A DNA stretch of 64,000 nt from positions 61,745,422-61,809,421 of the forward strand of contig CM019069.1 in the NCBI GenBank assembly GCA_009667805.1. The letters are read 5' to 3'. Source of the stretch: Leptobrachium leishanense. Lineage: Eukaryota; Chordata; Amphibia; Anura; Megophryidae. Positions 21,868 through 35,000 of the stretch are shown piece by piece. The notes under the pieces are model-generated. The model had not been told where the DNA came from and did no database searches. It worked only from the letters and a program-made list of their open reading frames with translations. Every line of letters starts with the position of its first letter. The first letter of the stretch is position 1. A program made the position numbers and the translations under genes.

Positions 21868-24800
21868 CATACATACATACATTACATACATCGACACACA
21901 CCATTACTATGTGTATGCTTCAGGGGTAAGCAACCTTCGATACCCAGACGTTTTGAAACTACATTTCCAATGAGTCTCATCTATCTTAATTATTGGCCGA
22001 GCAACATAGGAGATATAGTTCCAAATGAGCTAGAGGACCAATGACCCCAGTATTCATCATGTCACGTCAAAATGCTAGATCAAAAAATTTAAATTTGGAT
22101 TTTGATCACATGCAGCGTGTAAATTTATTTTACCACAATTTTTCATCCAAAAGATTGTTAGTTAGCGCGGGCGCACCATATTAAAATCCAAACGCTAATC
22201 TGTTTAGAAAACCAGTTACCGTTTGGAATCTTGCACTTTTCAGCTCCCTATACTTAACATGGGGAGTGGAAAGTGTAATCAGCATTAGCATTACAATTAC
22301 TAGCGCTGATTACCGTCCGGTTGCGGTTACTGAACATTTACTCACAACCAGGACCTGGTGCTAATGGATTCCACTTCTGCAGAATCAGTCAGCAACAGCT
22401 GAACCCAAATCCCCAAAAATCAGATACTCACCTCTCATCCCGCAAAAAGAACGACTGCTCCATTCACCTCTTCTGGCCGCCAGGAGCAGAGGGAGACTGG
22501 GAGAAAAAGTCCCTCAGTCTCACTCTGGGAATCACTATGTCGACCTGCCGGATCTCACAAAGACTTCAACGACGTGCCGAGTACATCCTCTACACACAAA
22601 CATGAAACCAGAGGATGCGCTCAGACGTCGTCAGCAGCAAAGTGGTTAAATGTTAAAAAGGAGTGAAATTTGAGTAGAGTGGCCCATTTAACCTCTTGCT
22701 GACTTGTACCAATACAGTCTCCTACCTGTACCTCACGATGCTGCCAAGACGCTCGCTGTAATTCTTTTTGTGGAGTGCAGGCAGCAGATATTGTGGCGAT
22801 TTCTGTGCACAATACAATCCTTTATGGTACAAGACAAGGGGCACACCGGACAAGGAAACAGGTGCAGAATTTTACGCAAAGCAGCCTGTTTAAAGACAGA
22901 TACATGCATTTATACACACAGCCATACGTTCACATACATAACTATATATCCTCCTCCCTACACCCTGGGGGTATGTAGCAATAAAGCCCACATTAATGTG
23001 CAGTGTGAATGAGCATATCCCAGAACCACAACAATAAAACTCACGCTCATACACACTGTACATTACTGTATCAGAGATTCGCAGCAATAACACCTTCAGT
23101 AATATACAGAGTGTATGAGCGTATCAGAGCTCCACAGCAATAAAACTCAGCAATGTGCAGCGTGTAAGAGCGTATCACAGAATCCACAGCAATAAAACAA
23201 GCAATGTGCGGTGTGAATGAGCGTATCACAGAATCCACAGCAATAAAACCAAGCAATGTGAATGAGCGTATCAGAGAATCCACAGCAATAAAACTCAGCA
23301 GTATGCAGTGTGTATCACAGAATCCACAGCCATAAAACTCAGCAGTATGCAGTGTATCACAGAATCCACAGGCATAAAACTCAGCAGTATGCAGTGTGTA
23401 TCAGTGTATCACAGAATCCACAGCCATAAAACTCAGCAGTATGCAGTGTGTATCAGTGTATCACAGAATCCACAGGCATAAAACTCAGCAGTATATGTGT
23501 ATCACAGAATCCACAGGCATAAAACTCAGCAGTATCAGTGTATCACAGAATCCACAGGCATAAAACTCAGCAGTATGCAGTGTATATCAGTGTATCACAG
23601 AATCCACAGGCATAAAACTCAGCAGTATGCAGTGTGTATCAGTGTATCACAGAATCCACAGCCATAAAACTCAGCAGTATATGTGTATCACAGAATCCAC
23701 AGGCATAAAACTCAGCAGTATATGTGTATCACAGAATCCACAGGCATAAAACTCAGCAGTATATGTGTATCACAGAATCCACAGCCATAAAACTCTGTTT
23801 AAATATTTAAAATACACTATTAAAAAATATTTTTGATATATGAAAATTGCACCCTCTCCTGCTTACCTTTTTTTTTTTTTTTTTTGCTTGCAGGGAGGGT
23901 GTTTGGATATCTATCATTGGTGGTCCAGTGGCACAGATGGGGGGGAGGTCAAAGAGGGGTAACCCGGCTGGCCACATCTGATGGATAGCCGCCGGGACCC
24001 CTCATTTCCGCGGGCCTGGCAGCCTCCGCTTCCCTGGTGGTCCCTGTGGTTCGTGGGGTGCTGCACTGCGCTCTGTACATGGCGCACAGACCGCACAGCA
24101 CATCCCTCACTGACACGAGCGGCCGGCGATCTCTGATGACCTGTCACCTGACCGCCGGCGCTTACTGTCTGTGTCAGAGCGCCGGCGGTCAGGTGACAGG
24201 TCATCAGAGATCGCCGGCCGCTCGTGTCAGTGAGGGATGTGCTGTGCGCCATGTACAGATCGCAGTGCAGCACCCCACGAACCACAGGGACCACCAGGGA
24301 AGCGGAGGCTGCCGCCAGGCCCGCGGAGACGAGGGGTCCCGGCGGCTATCCATCGGATGCGGCCAGCCGGGACCCAGAATGTGCCGCGGGCCGGCATTAC
24401 GGTGTGCCTAGGCACACCTGGCACACCCCGTGCGCACGCGCGCACGCCTATGGTAATGATGTTGTGACCCCGCTCGTGCTTCTGTCGTATCATTCTGAAG
24501 GATCGTCTGGGAGGATCTCACAATGTAACGGGATGTTTTAACCTCCTGGTACAGGTAGATGAGGATTTTAACTCCTTGTTGAACTGCTATGAAGGACGTC
24601 GGTCGGATCCACAAGGCTCGAAGCTAAATAGGAGGTTTGCGCTTTGTAGAGCTGTGTGCGTGAATATGCAGACAGAGGCGTCCGCGCGGAAAGATCGTCT
24701 CTACTCCCGGATGTTCTTCCTGCAATCCTTCATGTTCATGTGGCCCCAGCATTCAGGAGCAGGGCCCTCTCTAACTTCCTGTAAACCCTGTACTGGGCTG

Positions 24801-25975
24801 TGGAATGTTTTTGGCATAATACAAATAGATGAATAAAACTGGTCTTTATCGTATTTCCTGAATATCTCTCGTACTCAATATTCTTAAAAATAAGAGGTGT
24901 GTGTCTGTCTGTCTGTCTACTCGGCATCGGAAATGCATTCTTACATTTGCTTTATGTCACATTTTCTCAGGGGTAAAGTCTCCGATCAGTTCCGCCGCTC
25001 CTCAGCGCATTGTCAATGTGAAGAAGTTAATTAAAAACATTGACAGTTTAGATGACGAGCCCTCCGAGTTGTGGAAAGAACAGGATTATGTGGACGTGTT
25101 GGGAGTGGACGTTGAAGGTATCCCTGTATACATGACCGGCTTATATCCTGCCTGTTACATCAACCTTGCCATTTGTTCTACTAATGCACCTGAATTATCT
25201 GCAGATCCGCAAAGCAATGGCACCGCGGCAGGCGGTGGGGAGGTTTATGCTTTCTACACGATCAAGCGTTCAAACAAAATGGCCCAACTGGGTAAGTCAT
25301 CGCAACGCAAATAGAATCCAAAAATTAGAATTCAGGATCTTATGTCACGCATACTTAACATGACTTGACCATTGCAGTTTACATTATCGAAGCCAGTCTC
25401 TTTACCGACATGTAATCGTGCTCGTTCTTTAGTTTGTACATTTAAAGGAACACTTTTTATTAAAATAAAATAGTTCCTTTTTTGCCCTTCTATGATTGGG
25501 CAGAGGCTGCTGACATAATGTGCCCAATTATTTATTACCGTTTCCTCCTCCTCACTGCGAGCTGCTCCTCGTCTTCAGCTCAAGGACTCGAACCCAGAAG
25601 ACTCTGAAACTTTCTACCACAATTTGTCCTCCTACGCAACTTGCATAGGAACCACAAATTGCGCACTGCTACGGGACATGCGCACTTTATGTAGTGCCAG
25701 CGCAGAACGACGGATCAGAGCGACGCACGCATGCCTCTCTGAGACTGAACGCCACCGCGGGTGATCTCGGAGAGTGACGTTGGCATTTTCTCTGAGTGCC
25801 TTCGTTGCTGGTGCCCTGCAGCCGGGAAATTAAAAACAGTTCAGTTTGCTGGTGACGCTGGGTGGAGGAAACTCCTCTACTTCACCCAGTGATTTCACCA
25901 GATGGACGAGAGGACACTCCTCACATCCTGACCACTTTATAACTGTGTTAAATGGTCAGGAGGAGTAGTGTGTCC

Positions 25976-26008
<33 letters not shown>

Positions 26009-29000
26009 AACTTGATCTTCAAAAGCACCTGCAGGGCCCCGAGATAAAGTATTACTTGGTAGTGAAGAGGTTAAATGATGTCTGTGCACAGGGACAGGGG
26101 GTCTACACTCATGGGGGTCTAATGGTCCTGGTGGATAATGTCCCTTTTTTAATAATTAGAAGTTCTTATATGCTCCACCTCCTAATGGTTTGAAATAATG
26201 AGGTGAGATAATCTGTCATAATTCCTCCTTTACGTTAGCTTCGGAAATGGCCAGGACTCCTGGGAAGACTGTGAAGTTCTCAACATCACCAAGTCCTGAT
26301 AAGGGGACCAGCCCGCCGGCAAGCACCAAGAGTACGTATAGCTCCTTAATCTAAATTTCAGCATGGATTTGTTGCTCTGGACGTGTGCTTATAAACCTTT
26401 TACTGATACGTGGTATTTCTATTTATCAGAACAAACCGGGATAAACAAAACCCCGTCTAAGGTGAGTAGAAGCCCATTCTTGGCCACAGCAGTCGGTGGT
26501 GACGGTATAGGCCACACGGTTACATTTTTATTACGTTGCTGCACTTTATAGGTTGGGAGACATCAGACAACCATTATCCACACAATGAGGATATGTTGTT
26601 CCGGTCCTTGAATTGTCCTTTTAATGACTGTTTATAATGAGCCATGTGCATTAATTAGCGGAGACTGAAGACCTAGGGGTGAAACGTAACTCTCTGATTT
26701 TAAAGAGGCGTTCTAGAGCTTCGTTTCAAAGCCAGTATTAATAAACCCAATAGTGTAAGATAAGCATTTTAGCAATTTAAACTATTTACTTTTCGCCTAC
26801 AAGGAGTTCATCTTATTCACTTCACTACCGACATCAACTCGACTCCTCCATCACGTTAAGTCCATCTGTTCTAATTCTGGAGCGATGCAAAGGCGTTTAA
26901 TTTATTGCAAACAAACCTTGCTTTAATACAGGTATTATTATTATTATTATTATTATTCTACTTTATTTATATAGCGCCAGCATATTCCGCAGCGCTGAAC
27001 AATGGGCACAATAGAGACAGGGTTACAATACACTGAGACTGAACATTATTTGATAAACCAGTACAGGAGGAAACAAGGGCCCTATTACTGTGGGAACTCA
27101 CAATCTAGACGGGTTGGGGGTGGAAACAGGAGTGGAGGACCGCAAGGTGAGTGATGGACTCACAGCAAAAAGAAGTGCTTCTATTAGGAGGGAGAGAGCG
27201 AGGGAACAAACAAGAAATAATACGTATTTGAAGACTTCAAAAAAAGCCTCCTTCCAAGGCGTGGTAACACAGCAACAAACAATGTTGTTGTTCATCGTAT
27301 TATATTGTTTGTTGAGAGTCATGGGCCGCAAGGTGAGAGTGATGGACTGGTTGGGGCAGTGAGGTGTGTCAGTGAGTCGGGTGGCAGGCTTCCCTAAATA
27401 AGAATGTCTTAAGGGAGCATTTGAAGGAAGGGAAACTAGGGGAAAGTCTGACCATACGAGGGAGAGCGTTCTAGAGGATGGGGGCTGCGTGTGAGAACCA
27501 GATTGTTCCCCTAAAGTTCCAGCACAACAGACAGAACAGCAGAAAGTGGTGAACCTCCCAGCTGCACTATAGCAGCAGTGTTTGGCCAGCAGATGGTCTT
27601 CTGCCTGTTGATAATGCATTCAGTATGGAAATGTACTGCAGGGTTTCTACAGCAGTTATAATATGTGGCTGATGTGCAATGCTTTTCATAACGGTGGTTT
27701 TATGGACCAGCACCTAGTGGTGAACTGGTTGAACACTAAACATGCAGAGCACTATTCCCTTAACGCTAGAGTTAGAGCTCATATAGGTGAGTGTTCAGTG
27801 CCTTTAACGCATGCCCCTCATATTACTTTCCAAATGCTAAAGGGTTAAAAAAAAAAAAAGTTGGCGCTTGCGTGAGCTTACTGTACTTCGCCTTACATGG
27901 GGAGCGCAAAGAGTAGTGTTGGGATTACATCGTGCTAAAGCTAGTTACCGCACCACTGTGATTAGCTCAAAAGTTATCCACAGCTAGATGCTGGTGGTAA
28001 CTGATTTCACTTCTGCGGAATCAGTCAGCACCAGCTTAAATTCCCCCCCCCCCCAAAAATAAATCAGATGATCACCTGTCATCCCGCGGCGTGAACTTTG
28101 GCCTGATCCGCCGCTTCTTGCTGCCGAGAGTGAGACTAAGAACAAATAGTCTCCCTCCACGAGATCATGTAGGTCAAGCGGAGTGGCAGCACAGCCCACC
28201 TTGGAGTCCTGTGGATTCCAGGAGGGAATATTCGCGGTGGTGCGTTAGCACTGCTTGTGGTGCTACTGAATCAGCGCCTGCCCTGTAATATGGTGCTAAA
28301 ACTGGGGTGCTACGGGGAAACGTTTTTAGGTGCAGGTTTTCCCTGTTTTGGCGCTGGGTGCAGAATAGTGCCCATAGTGTTTTGGCCTCCAAGTCTTTTC
28401 AAAGATTTAAAGGGAATCCCGATGCAGTTTGGTAGCAGATAGAATATATTTCAGACACCAGTTAATGATAAAAGAAAATTTGAGATATTTCCGTGATCAT
28501 AAAACATTGTCTTCCCCTGCCTTCCTGGACCTGATTTATTCCTGAAACACAGGTGAGCAGCCAAGCGCTGCGAGTAATGCAGGACTGATCACCCTCTGGT
28601 AAAATGGTTAAAAATATCTGCCACTAACTTCTAACATCGCTCTGTTCCTTTCCTAATGAATTTTGGATGTTTTTTTTTTTTTTTTTTTCTCTTTTAGGGT
28701 AAAAAGAAAGCATTCATATCGACAACACCTCATCGATTGCGAAAGAGACTTACAGGTAGGTTTGTGACTGATAACATGTTCTTTCCAATCCGCCCCCCCC
28801 CCCCATAATATCTTGATAAAAGTCAATTTGGGACTGAAATGTCAAAAAATATAGTTGATGGGGTCTATTCACAAAGCACTGAAATTTCCGTTCTTTTCAC
28901 TTTGATTCCATTTTGCCGAAATCTTGGTGAATTTATTTATATTTTTACCAGGAAGGAATCCTGTCCTGGGTTTAAGAGCATTGAATTGTTACAGTTGTAA

Positions 29001-32000
29001 TTCGCTATTTGGCGAATGGTTACTTTATTTCGTCTGAAGATGGAGTCACCAAAGCCCCACCAAAATGTTTGAACGCCGCTGAAGTGGCCTTGGCAATCTG
29101 AAAACACAAAACAAAATCAAATTCTCCTAATAGGTGTTTTAACCAGTAAAAATGTATTAAAATGTGTATTAAAAAAAAAATAAAAAAATCAGGAAACACA
29201 AATTTGGTGTGTGTGTGTTTTTATTATTGCAGAAGCCACTTGCACATCACAGCAATTCAAAGCAATTCCTGTGCCACATTCCCCATATGCAGCAAGGAAT
29301 TCTGGGTAGGATATGCAAATGACCGCTGTCTCACTTTTATGCATCCTGGATCTGTTATTACACAGAACCCTAAAATCAATGCTATGCCAAACTATGGCTT
29401 TCTACCAGAAACTGGTCATACCTAGCTCCTAGCTGATGAGTGTTCAACAAACCCGAAACAGCGCTGTCCTAGGAGTGGTTTTACCAGTTGCATAAACCTT
29501 ATCTCTGCTAGAAAGCCACAGTGAGGTATAGCATTGATTTTTTTTTTTTTTTTTTTTTTATTTTTTTTTATGGCTTTGTGTAATAACAGATCCAGGATGC
29601 ATAAAAGTGAGACACAGGTCATTTGCATATCCTACCCAGAATTCCTTGCTGCATATGGGGAATGTGGCACAGGAGCTCTGGGATGCAATTCATCGACTTG
29701 CTGTGATGTGCAAGTGGCTTCTGCAATAACACTTATTATTGTGTGGAGGCTTTTTATCTCCCTTTTAGTCCTCCACTACAATGTGTGTGTGTGTGTGTTC
29801 TAAAAAATTTAAGCTTTTTGCTGAAAATAAACTGTCTTTTAAAAAATATATTGCGTTTTACATTGAATCCTATGGGAGTTGCCTGTTTAAACCTGTCGAA
29901 CTGGACACCGAAAATCAGGTCTTTTCGCCTACATTTCAGTGTAGTTCGGCGTTCTGTGACTAGACGAACCATTACTTCTCCTATATTACAATTTTTTGAT
30001 CCTGCCAAAGATTGCTGAACTGCACCATATTTCGCTGTCAATTTGCTTCTATTTGGCAAATAGACGAACTGCCCCGAAATTGCACTGTACGGTGAAATTC
30101 AGTGTCCGGTGCAATTCGGTAGAAAGTTCAGTGTTTAGTGAATAGACCCTCATGTTTAGTTGTTGGATACAAAAAGCCCCAAGTGTCTCCAGGATGACTG
30201 CTTTTCTCTTTGGGTAACACCTGCAATCTGTTTTTTTTTAAAAAAAAAATTATGGCTGGTCTATTGCACAGCACCCAACCTGAGGTCTGACAGTGAAAGT
30301 GACTACTCCGCCTCAAACTCCGATGAGGATCTTGTTGAGGAGACCACTCAATCGAAAACACCAAGCAAAGTGTCTCAGACCCCTGGTAAGACGCCGACAA
30401 AGAAGGGGAAGAAAAAGGCTGATGTAAGTATAGACCGACACCATGAGTTTAATCGCAAGATTCTGCGTTCACATGTTGTTGTTGTTGTTTTGTTTTTTTG
30501 TTTTTTTAAGCAGATTGGGTGAAATATGAGGTTAAGCCAAAGAATAATATTTAACGTTTCAGGTCTATTCACTAAAGGTGAAACTCAAAGAGGATTGGCA
30601 GAAGTCAAAATAGCCAAACCAGCTATTGTTACCAGAATAACTATTGTCTTTTTTCCATTCGGAATGTTAAAAAATGTAAATCTGCGTTTTTTTATACCAG
30701 ACTCACTCCTGCAAACTAAGCTTATGAACAGTACCTTTTTAGCAAAGTCTTTTGGTCCTGCCCCCATCATCACCACCTCACTGATCAGGGGAGGTTTGCA
30801 TTCATTGCATTTTTTCAGAACGAAAACACTGTGACTAATTTGATTTATTAAAAAACAAACAGCAAACCTGTTGCAAGCGGTTAAACACCTTGGCATATAC
30901 ACCTGCATGACTGAGAAAATGAATCGATGAGTTCAGTGTGTTAAATAACTGTCTTTGAATGTTGCCAAATAAATTATTTTGTATCTATCAAATGCAAGGG
31001 CAGCTTCTGATTGGGCGATATGACGTTATTGGTGGCTGGAATCTATATTGCACTCTGGCTTTTAGTGCTGCAGTAGGTTTGCATACATATATTTAGAGCA
31101 ATATACCTGCCGTGTTAATGCATTTTTTTAATTATTTTTTTTACTCCTAGCTTATGTGATTTTGAAATAAACCTCTTCTGTCTTCTTTTATTTTTCCTCA
31201 GAACAATTTGGTGGAAGAATATTTTGAGGCACACAGCAGTTCTAAGGTTTTTACGTCAGACCGGACCCTGCAGAAGCTTCACACCCCTAAACTAGATCAG
31301 GTATACTAATCGGCACCCCTTCCCCCTGTCACTTATTGCCTAAAGAAAACACACTCTTACATAAAGTGTTGGCAGTTTGGAAACAAGTATCAGGGACCAC
31401 GTGGTGAGGAGTGCAGATCCCTTATTCTTAATGATGATTGGATAAAGGCCAATGAATAGACATTCGGGCAGATTGAGCAGAGACTTCAATAACTGATTTA
31501 CAATAACAATCTTCCAGTAATCTAACGGTCACACTCCGTATCCACAGGAAACCTTGCGGAAGCTTCTCGATCAGTCGCCCTCGGCATTTGCTGGTGATAT
31601 TGAAAGTCTGAACAAGCAACACGAGGCTCTCTTTCATAAGTGGATGCTACAGATGCAGTGAGTTTGGAAAGATAATCCTGTGAATCGGTGTTTGGAGATT
31701 TAAATCTTATAGTCCTGTTTCAAACCGCTTGTAGCTGGCTCTCTTAAATCTCATTGTCACCTTGATGACTTTTTAATGTTTCTCTATTCAATGAGATCTA
31801 AATGTATAAGTGTGACACACAAACACACTCGATTAATGTAATAAAAATCCATATTGTACAAACACTGTCATTTCTGTTTACAAACATTTTTTTTGTCAAA
31901 GTATCATGTGTTGATAAAGACCACTTGCTGCTGTTTGAACTTTTTTACTCTACCTATAAGTCCAATAGGTGTTTCCTCAAGATTTGCCTGTGCAAATTCT

Positions 32001-35000
32001 ATTGAATGGATCTCCTACCAAATTTTTGTATGTAGATTAGATAAGCCGTGTTAGTCCAGATGCCAAAATCAGAGTATAGCTGTACAAAATGATCCCTTTT
32101 TTATGTAACTTATGTTACATTTAAAAGACAAGCTTTTGATTGAGAGTATATCCCTCTTCCTCAGGTCTAGAAGCTTTACTGACCAAAATCCTAGCATTAA
32201 ATGATAAAGAGCAGAAGGTTAGGGTGTTAGGGCGGGTGTCGTTAATACTGAATAGTGGAATAGTACGGTCAAGAAAGGAATATTTTCCCCATCATATTTA
32301 TGCATTGTTTTGCAGGAGAGAAAGTTGAGGCATGCATCCCATTTATGTGGGATGTTACTGTGTAGGGATTCTACATCCATGGTAACCAATATAGTGTCTG
32401 GAGATTGTTGGGTCAGTCTGGTATCCTGTATATTGCCGGCAGTGTTGGTGACTAAGGGTTATACCCTCTATAAGAAATTGTGTTCATTGAGTGTGTCCAT
32501 ACCTGTGATAATGGGTTGTCCTGGTTTCCCAAGCTTGTGGATTTTGGGCACCATGTAGAAAGTGCCTATGCGAGGATTGGATATACACTCACCAGCCACT
32601 TTATTAAGTACACCTTGCTAGTACCGGGTTGGACCCCCCCCTCCGTTTGCCTCCAGAACTGCCTTAATTCTTTGACATAGATTCAAAAAGGTGTTGTAAA
32701 CATTCCTCAGGATTTTGGTCCATATTGTGATTAGCCTCACACAGTTGCTGCATATTTTTCAGCTGCGCATCCGTGATGCAAATCTCCCAACACATCCCAA
32801 AGGTGCTCTATTGGATTGAGGTCTTGTGACTGTGGAGTCCATTGGAGTACTGTGTACATAGTGGAGTACAAAGCAGCATGAGCATATGTGGCTTGGTTTC
32901 ATTAGGTAGGACTCACCAGGGGTGCCGTGACGTGGCAGGTGAGCTTACACTTTAATGGCCATTTAAGTAACCCAAAACCTCTGTTTTGTTTCATATGGAG
33001 CTATAGGGTTAAGCGCAGGTGACATCCTTTTTTCTTTTGTTTTATACATGTTACTGGGATGGATACTTCTGGTAGTTACAGCCGCCCTAGTAGGAATCAG
33101 GCGCGACCTCATTTTTTCTCTTTCAAATAATGACCCTGCCGTCTAAATGACTATTAAATTCAGTTGATATGTACATGTCTTGCATGGAATTCAGAATTTT
33201 TACGTTTTTTTATTTTTCTTCTCCAATCAGTCTTGGATTCAACATTATTCTTTTCGGCCTTGGCTCAAAAAGGAATCTCCTAGAGCGGTTCAGGACCTCC
33301 CTGCTGCAGAGCTCTCTCCACATTGTAATCAATGGATTCTTCCCAAGTATGACCGTGAAATCGGTAAGTGTGTGCATCTTAAAACGTTTTCACAAAACAC
33401 CTTCGCTTTCATGTAGCTGCACATTCACGGATACTTTGCTCTAACAAAATCATCCCCATAACTTCTATTGAAATCGTTATTTGCTTCTGAAGACCATGTT
33501 TTCCTGGGTGGTTTAAGTAGGATATACACCTCTCTTGGGGCTGGGTGACAACCATATATGCAGTTTATTCTATCCGTGACAGCCATTTGCAACTTGACAA
33601 AATCTATTCTGTGTGTTTGGCCGACCTTTCTATTTTCTCTTCTGGGATACCATGTCATGTTGGTAACATTTCAGTGTCTAGTCTATACTGAAGATTAGTT
33701 CCACCTAACATTAGTACAGCACGTAGTTGTTACTTAAAGGGACACTAACGCTAACATAAGCTGTAGCTAGATTACTTGTGCATTATGAACAAAACCACAT
33801 TATAAAACACAAGCTGTTGTTATACTTTTGTTTGCAGTAATTGCATGTAAAAAAACCAACAAATTAGGTTTTTTAGATCTCTCTACCATCTTGTCGAACC
33901 CCCCCCCCCCCCACAAAATCAGGCAACATTTACTAAAGGTTTCTCTTAAGCCATAGAGATGAACGGTTTAATGAGATTGAGGGAATGTTTAGGTAAGGCT
34001 GCAGGGAGCTATTGTTCTTTAGGCTAATCACAATAAGAGATGGCAGCTGAATAAGCTAAAACAGGGATCTCAAAAGACTTCAGATCTACCCCTGGTGATG
34101 TCCTTTGTATTGTGTGGGATGTATTCGGTGAGATTTGAGACTGCGTTCCTCCCATAGACTCCATTCTATGGCCACACAGTGAGGCGCAAGTGATGTAAAG
34201 ATTCTGTTTGGGGGCAGTTTACAGCACAAAAGATGACACAATGGATGCACCCAGTGACACACAGTGTAAAATATATTTTCTTATCACATGCAAGATAGCA
34301 GTCAAATAAACACAATAAAGACCTTTTAATTCTTTGATGGTAGTGGCTCTTTAACCCCTTAAGGGTGCCACCCCTGCGTCCTTAAGGGGTCGATTTCGCT
34401 GGCGAGGCATACAGGTACGCCTCGCTGTCGCACGGCACTGATTCCGAGCCCTCCCCGCAGCCGGCGTCATTAGCTGCAGAGGGGCGGCCTTAAATGTGCA
34501 GCCAATGACGTGCGCCACGAGTCAGCACGGGGAGGGGCCGAGGCGGCCCCATTGAAGACAGTGGGGTGTACATGTACGCCCTGCGTCTTCAAAGCCCACC
34601 CGCCGCCAGGACGTCATGGAATGTCCTGCGGCGTTAAGGCAGGAGGTTGTATACAAAGCAGGTTACCGGATTTCATTTAGTTGTTAGTTTTTATTTCTAA
34701 AACCCGTATTATCTGTACAATAAATACATCACGGTGCCATAAAGCGGCTCATTTTGTATATTTTTTTACAAAAAAAAGTGTGCCGATTTTTTTTATTTTT
34801 CTGCGTATAATAACGTTTTAGGAGAAGCAGCCGCTGATTTGCATATATTAACTTGCTTGTTTTCTGCCCTTTTTTTTTTTACATTTTTTTAAGATTTTAA
34901 ATTCCATCACAGAAGATGCCCTCGGCCATTCTGGGACATTTCGAAGCCTTCTTGATCAGATGGACTTTATTGTACAGAGGTTTAAAGACGGTGAGAAGCA

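Larger units (their letters stand above)
21772..24452. mobile_element. 2.7-kb hAT-like non-autonomous element, perfect 8-bp target duplication
   Basis: The ends are CATAGGCGTGCGCA and TGCGCACGCCTATG (inverted). The flanks GTAATGAT at 21764-21771 and 24453-24460 are identical. Inside are a CATA microsatellite, a MITE-like segment (about 22080-22620) also present near 27780-28100, a variable satellite (22970-23800), a poly-T run and a 195-bp-arm hairpin. There is no transposase. It lies wholly in orc2 intron 1. Confidence 0.9.
28861..30150. mobile_element. GGGTCTATTCAC-ended element interrupted by a fold-back repeat (orc2 intron 6)
   Basis: The left end GGGTCTATTCACAAAGCACT and right end GTGTTTAGTGAATAGACCC are inverted repeats. 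The right half (29860-30150) has GGCGAAT-type motifs similar to the left. The block 29224-29729 is a separate insertion. Confidence 0.65.

Noticed and set aside
22970..23800. CRISPR-like array
   Set aside because: Repeat spacing is irregular, spacers are related to each other, and the context is a vertebrate transposon.
24037..24541. Several overlapping open frames on both strands
   Set aside because: They arise from the long GC-rich hairpin, where both arms and both strands give mirrored peptides.
27090..27620. Opposing open frames of 90 and 173 codons
   Set aside because: They fall in the TATAGCGCC dispersed repeat. No protein family is recognised.
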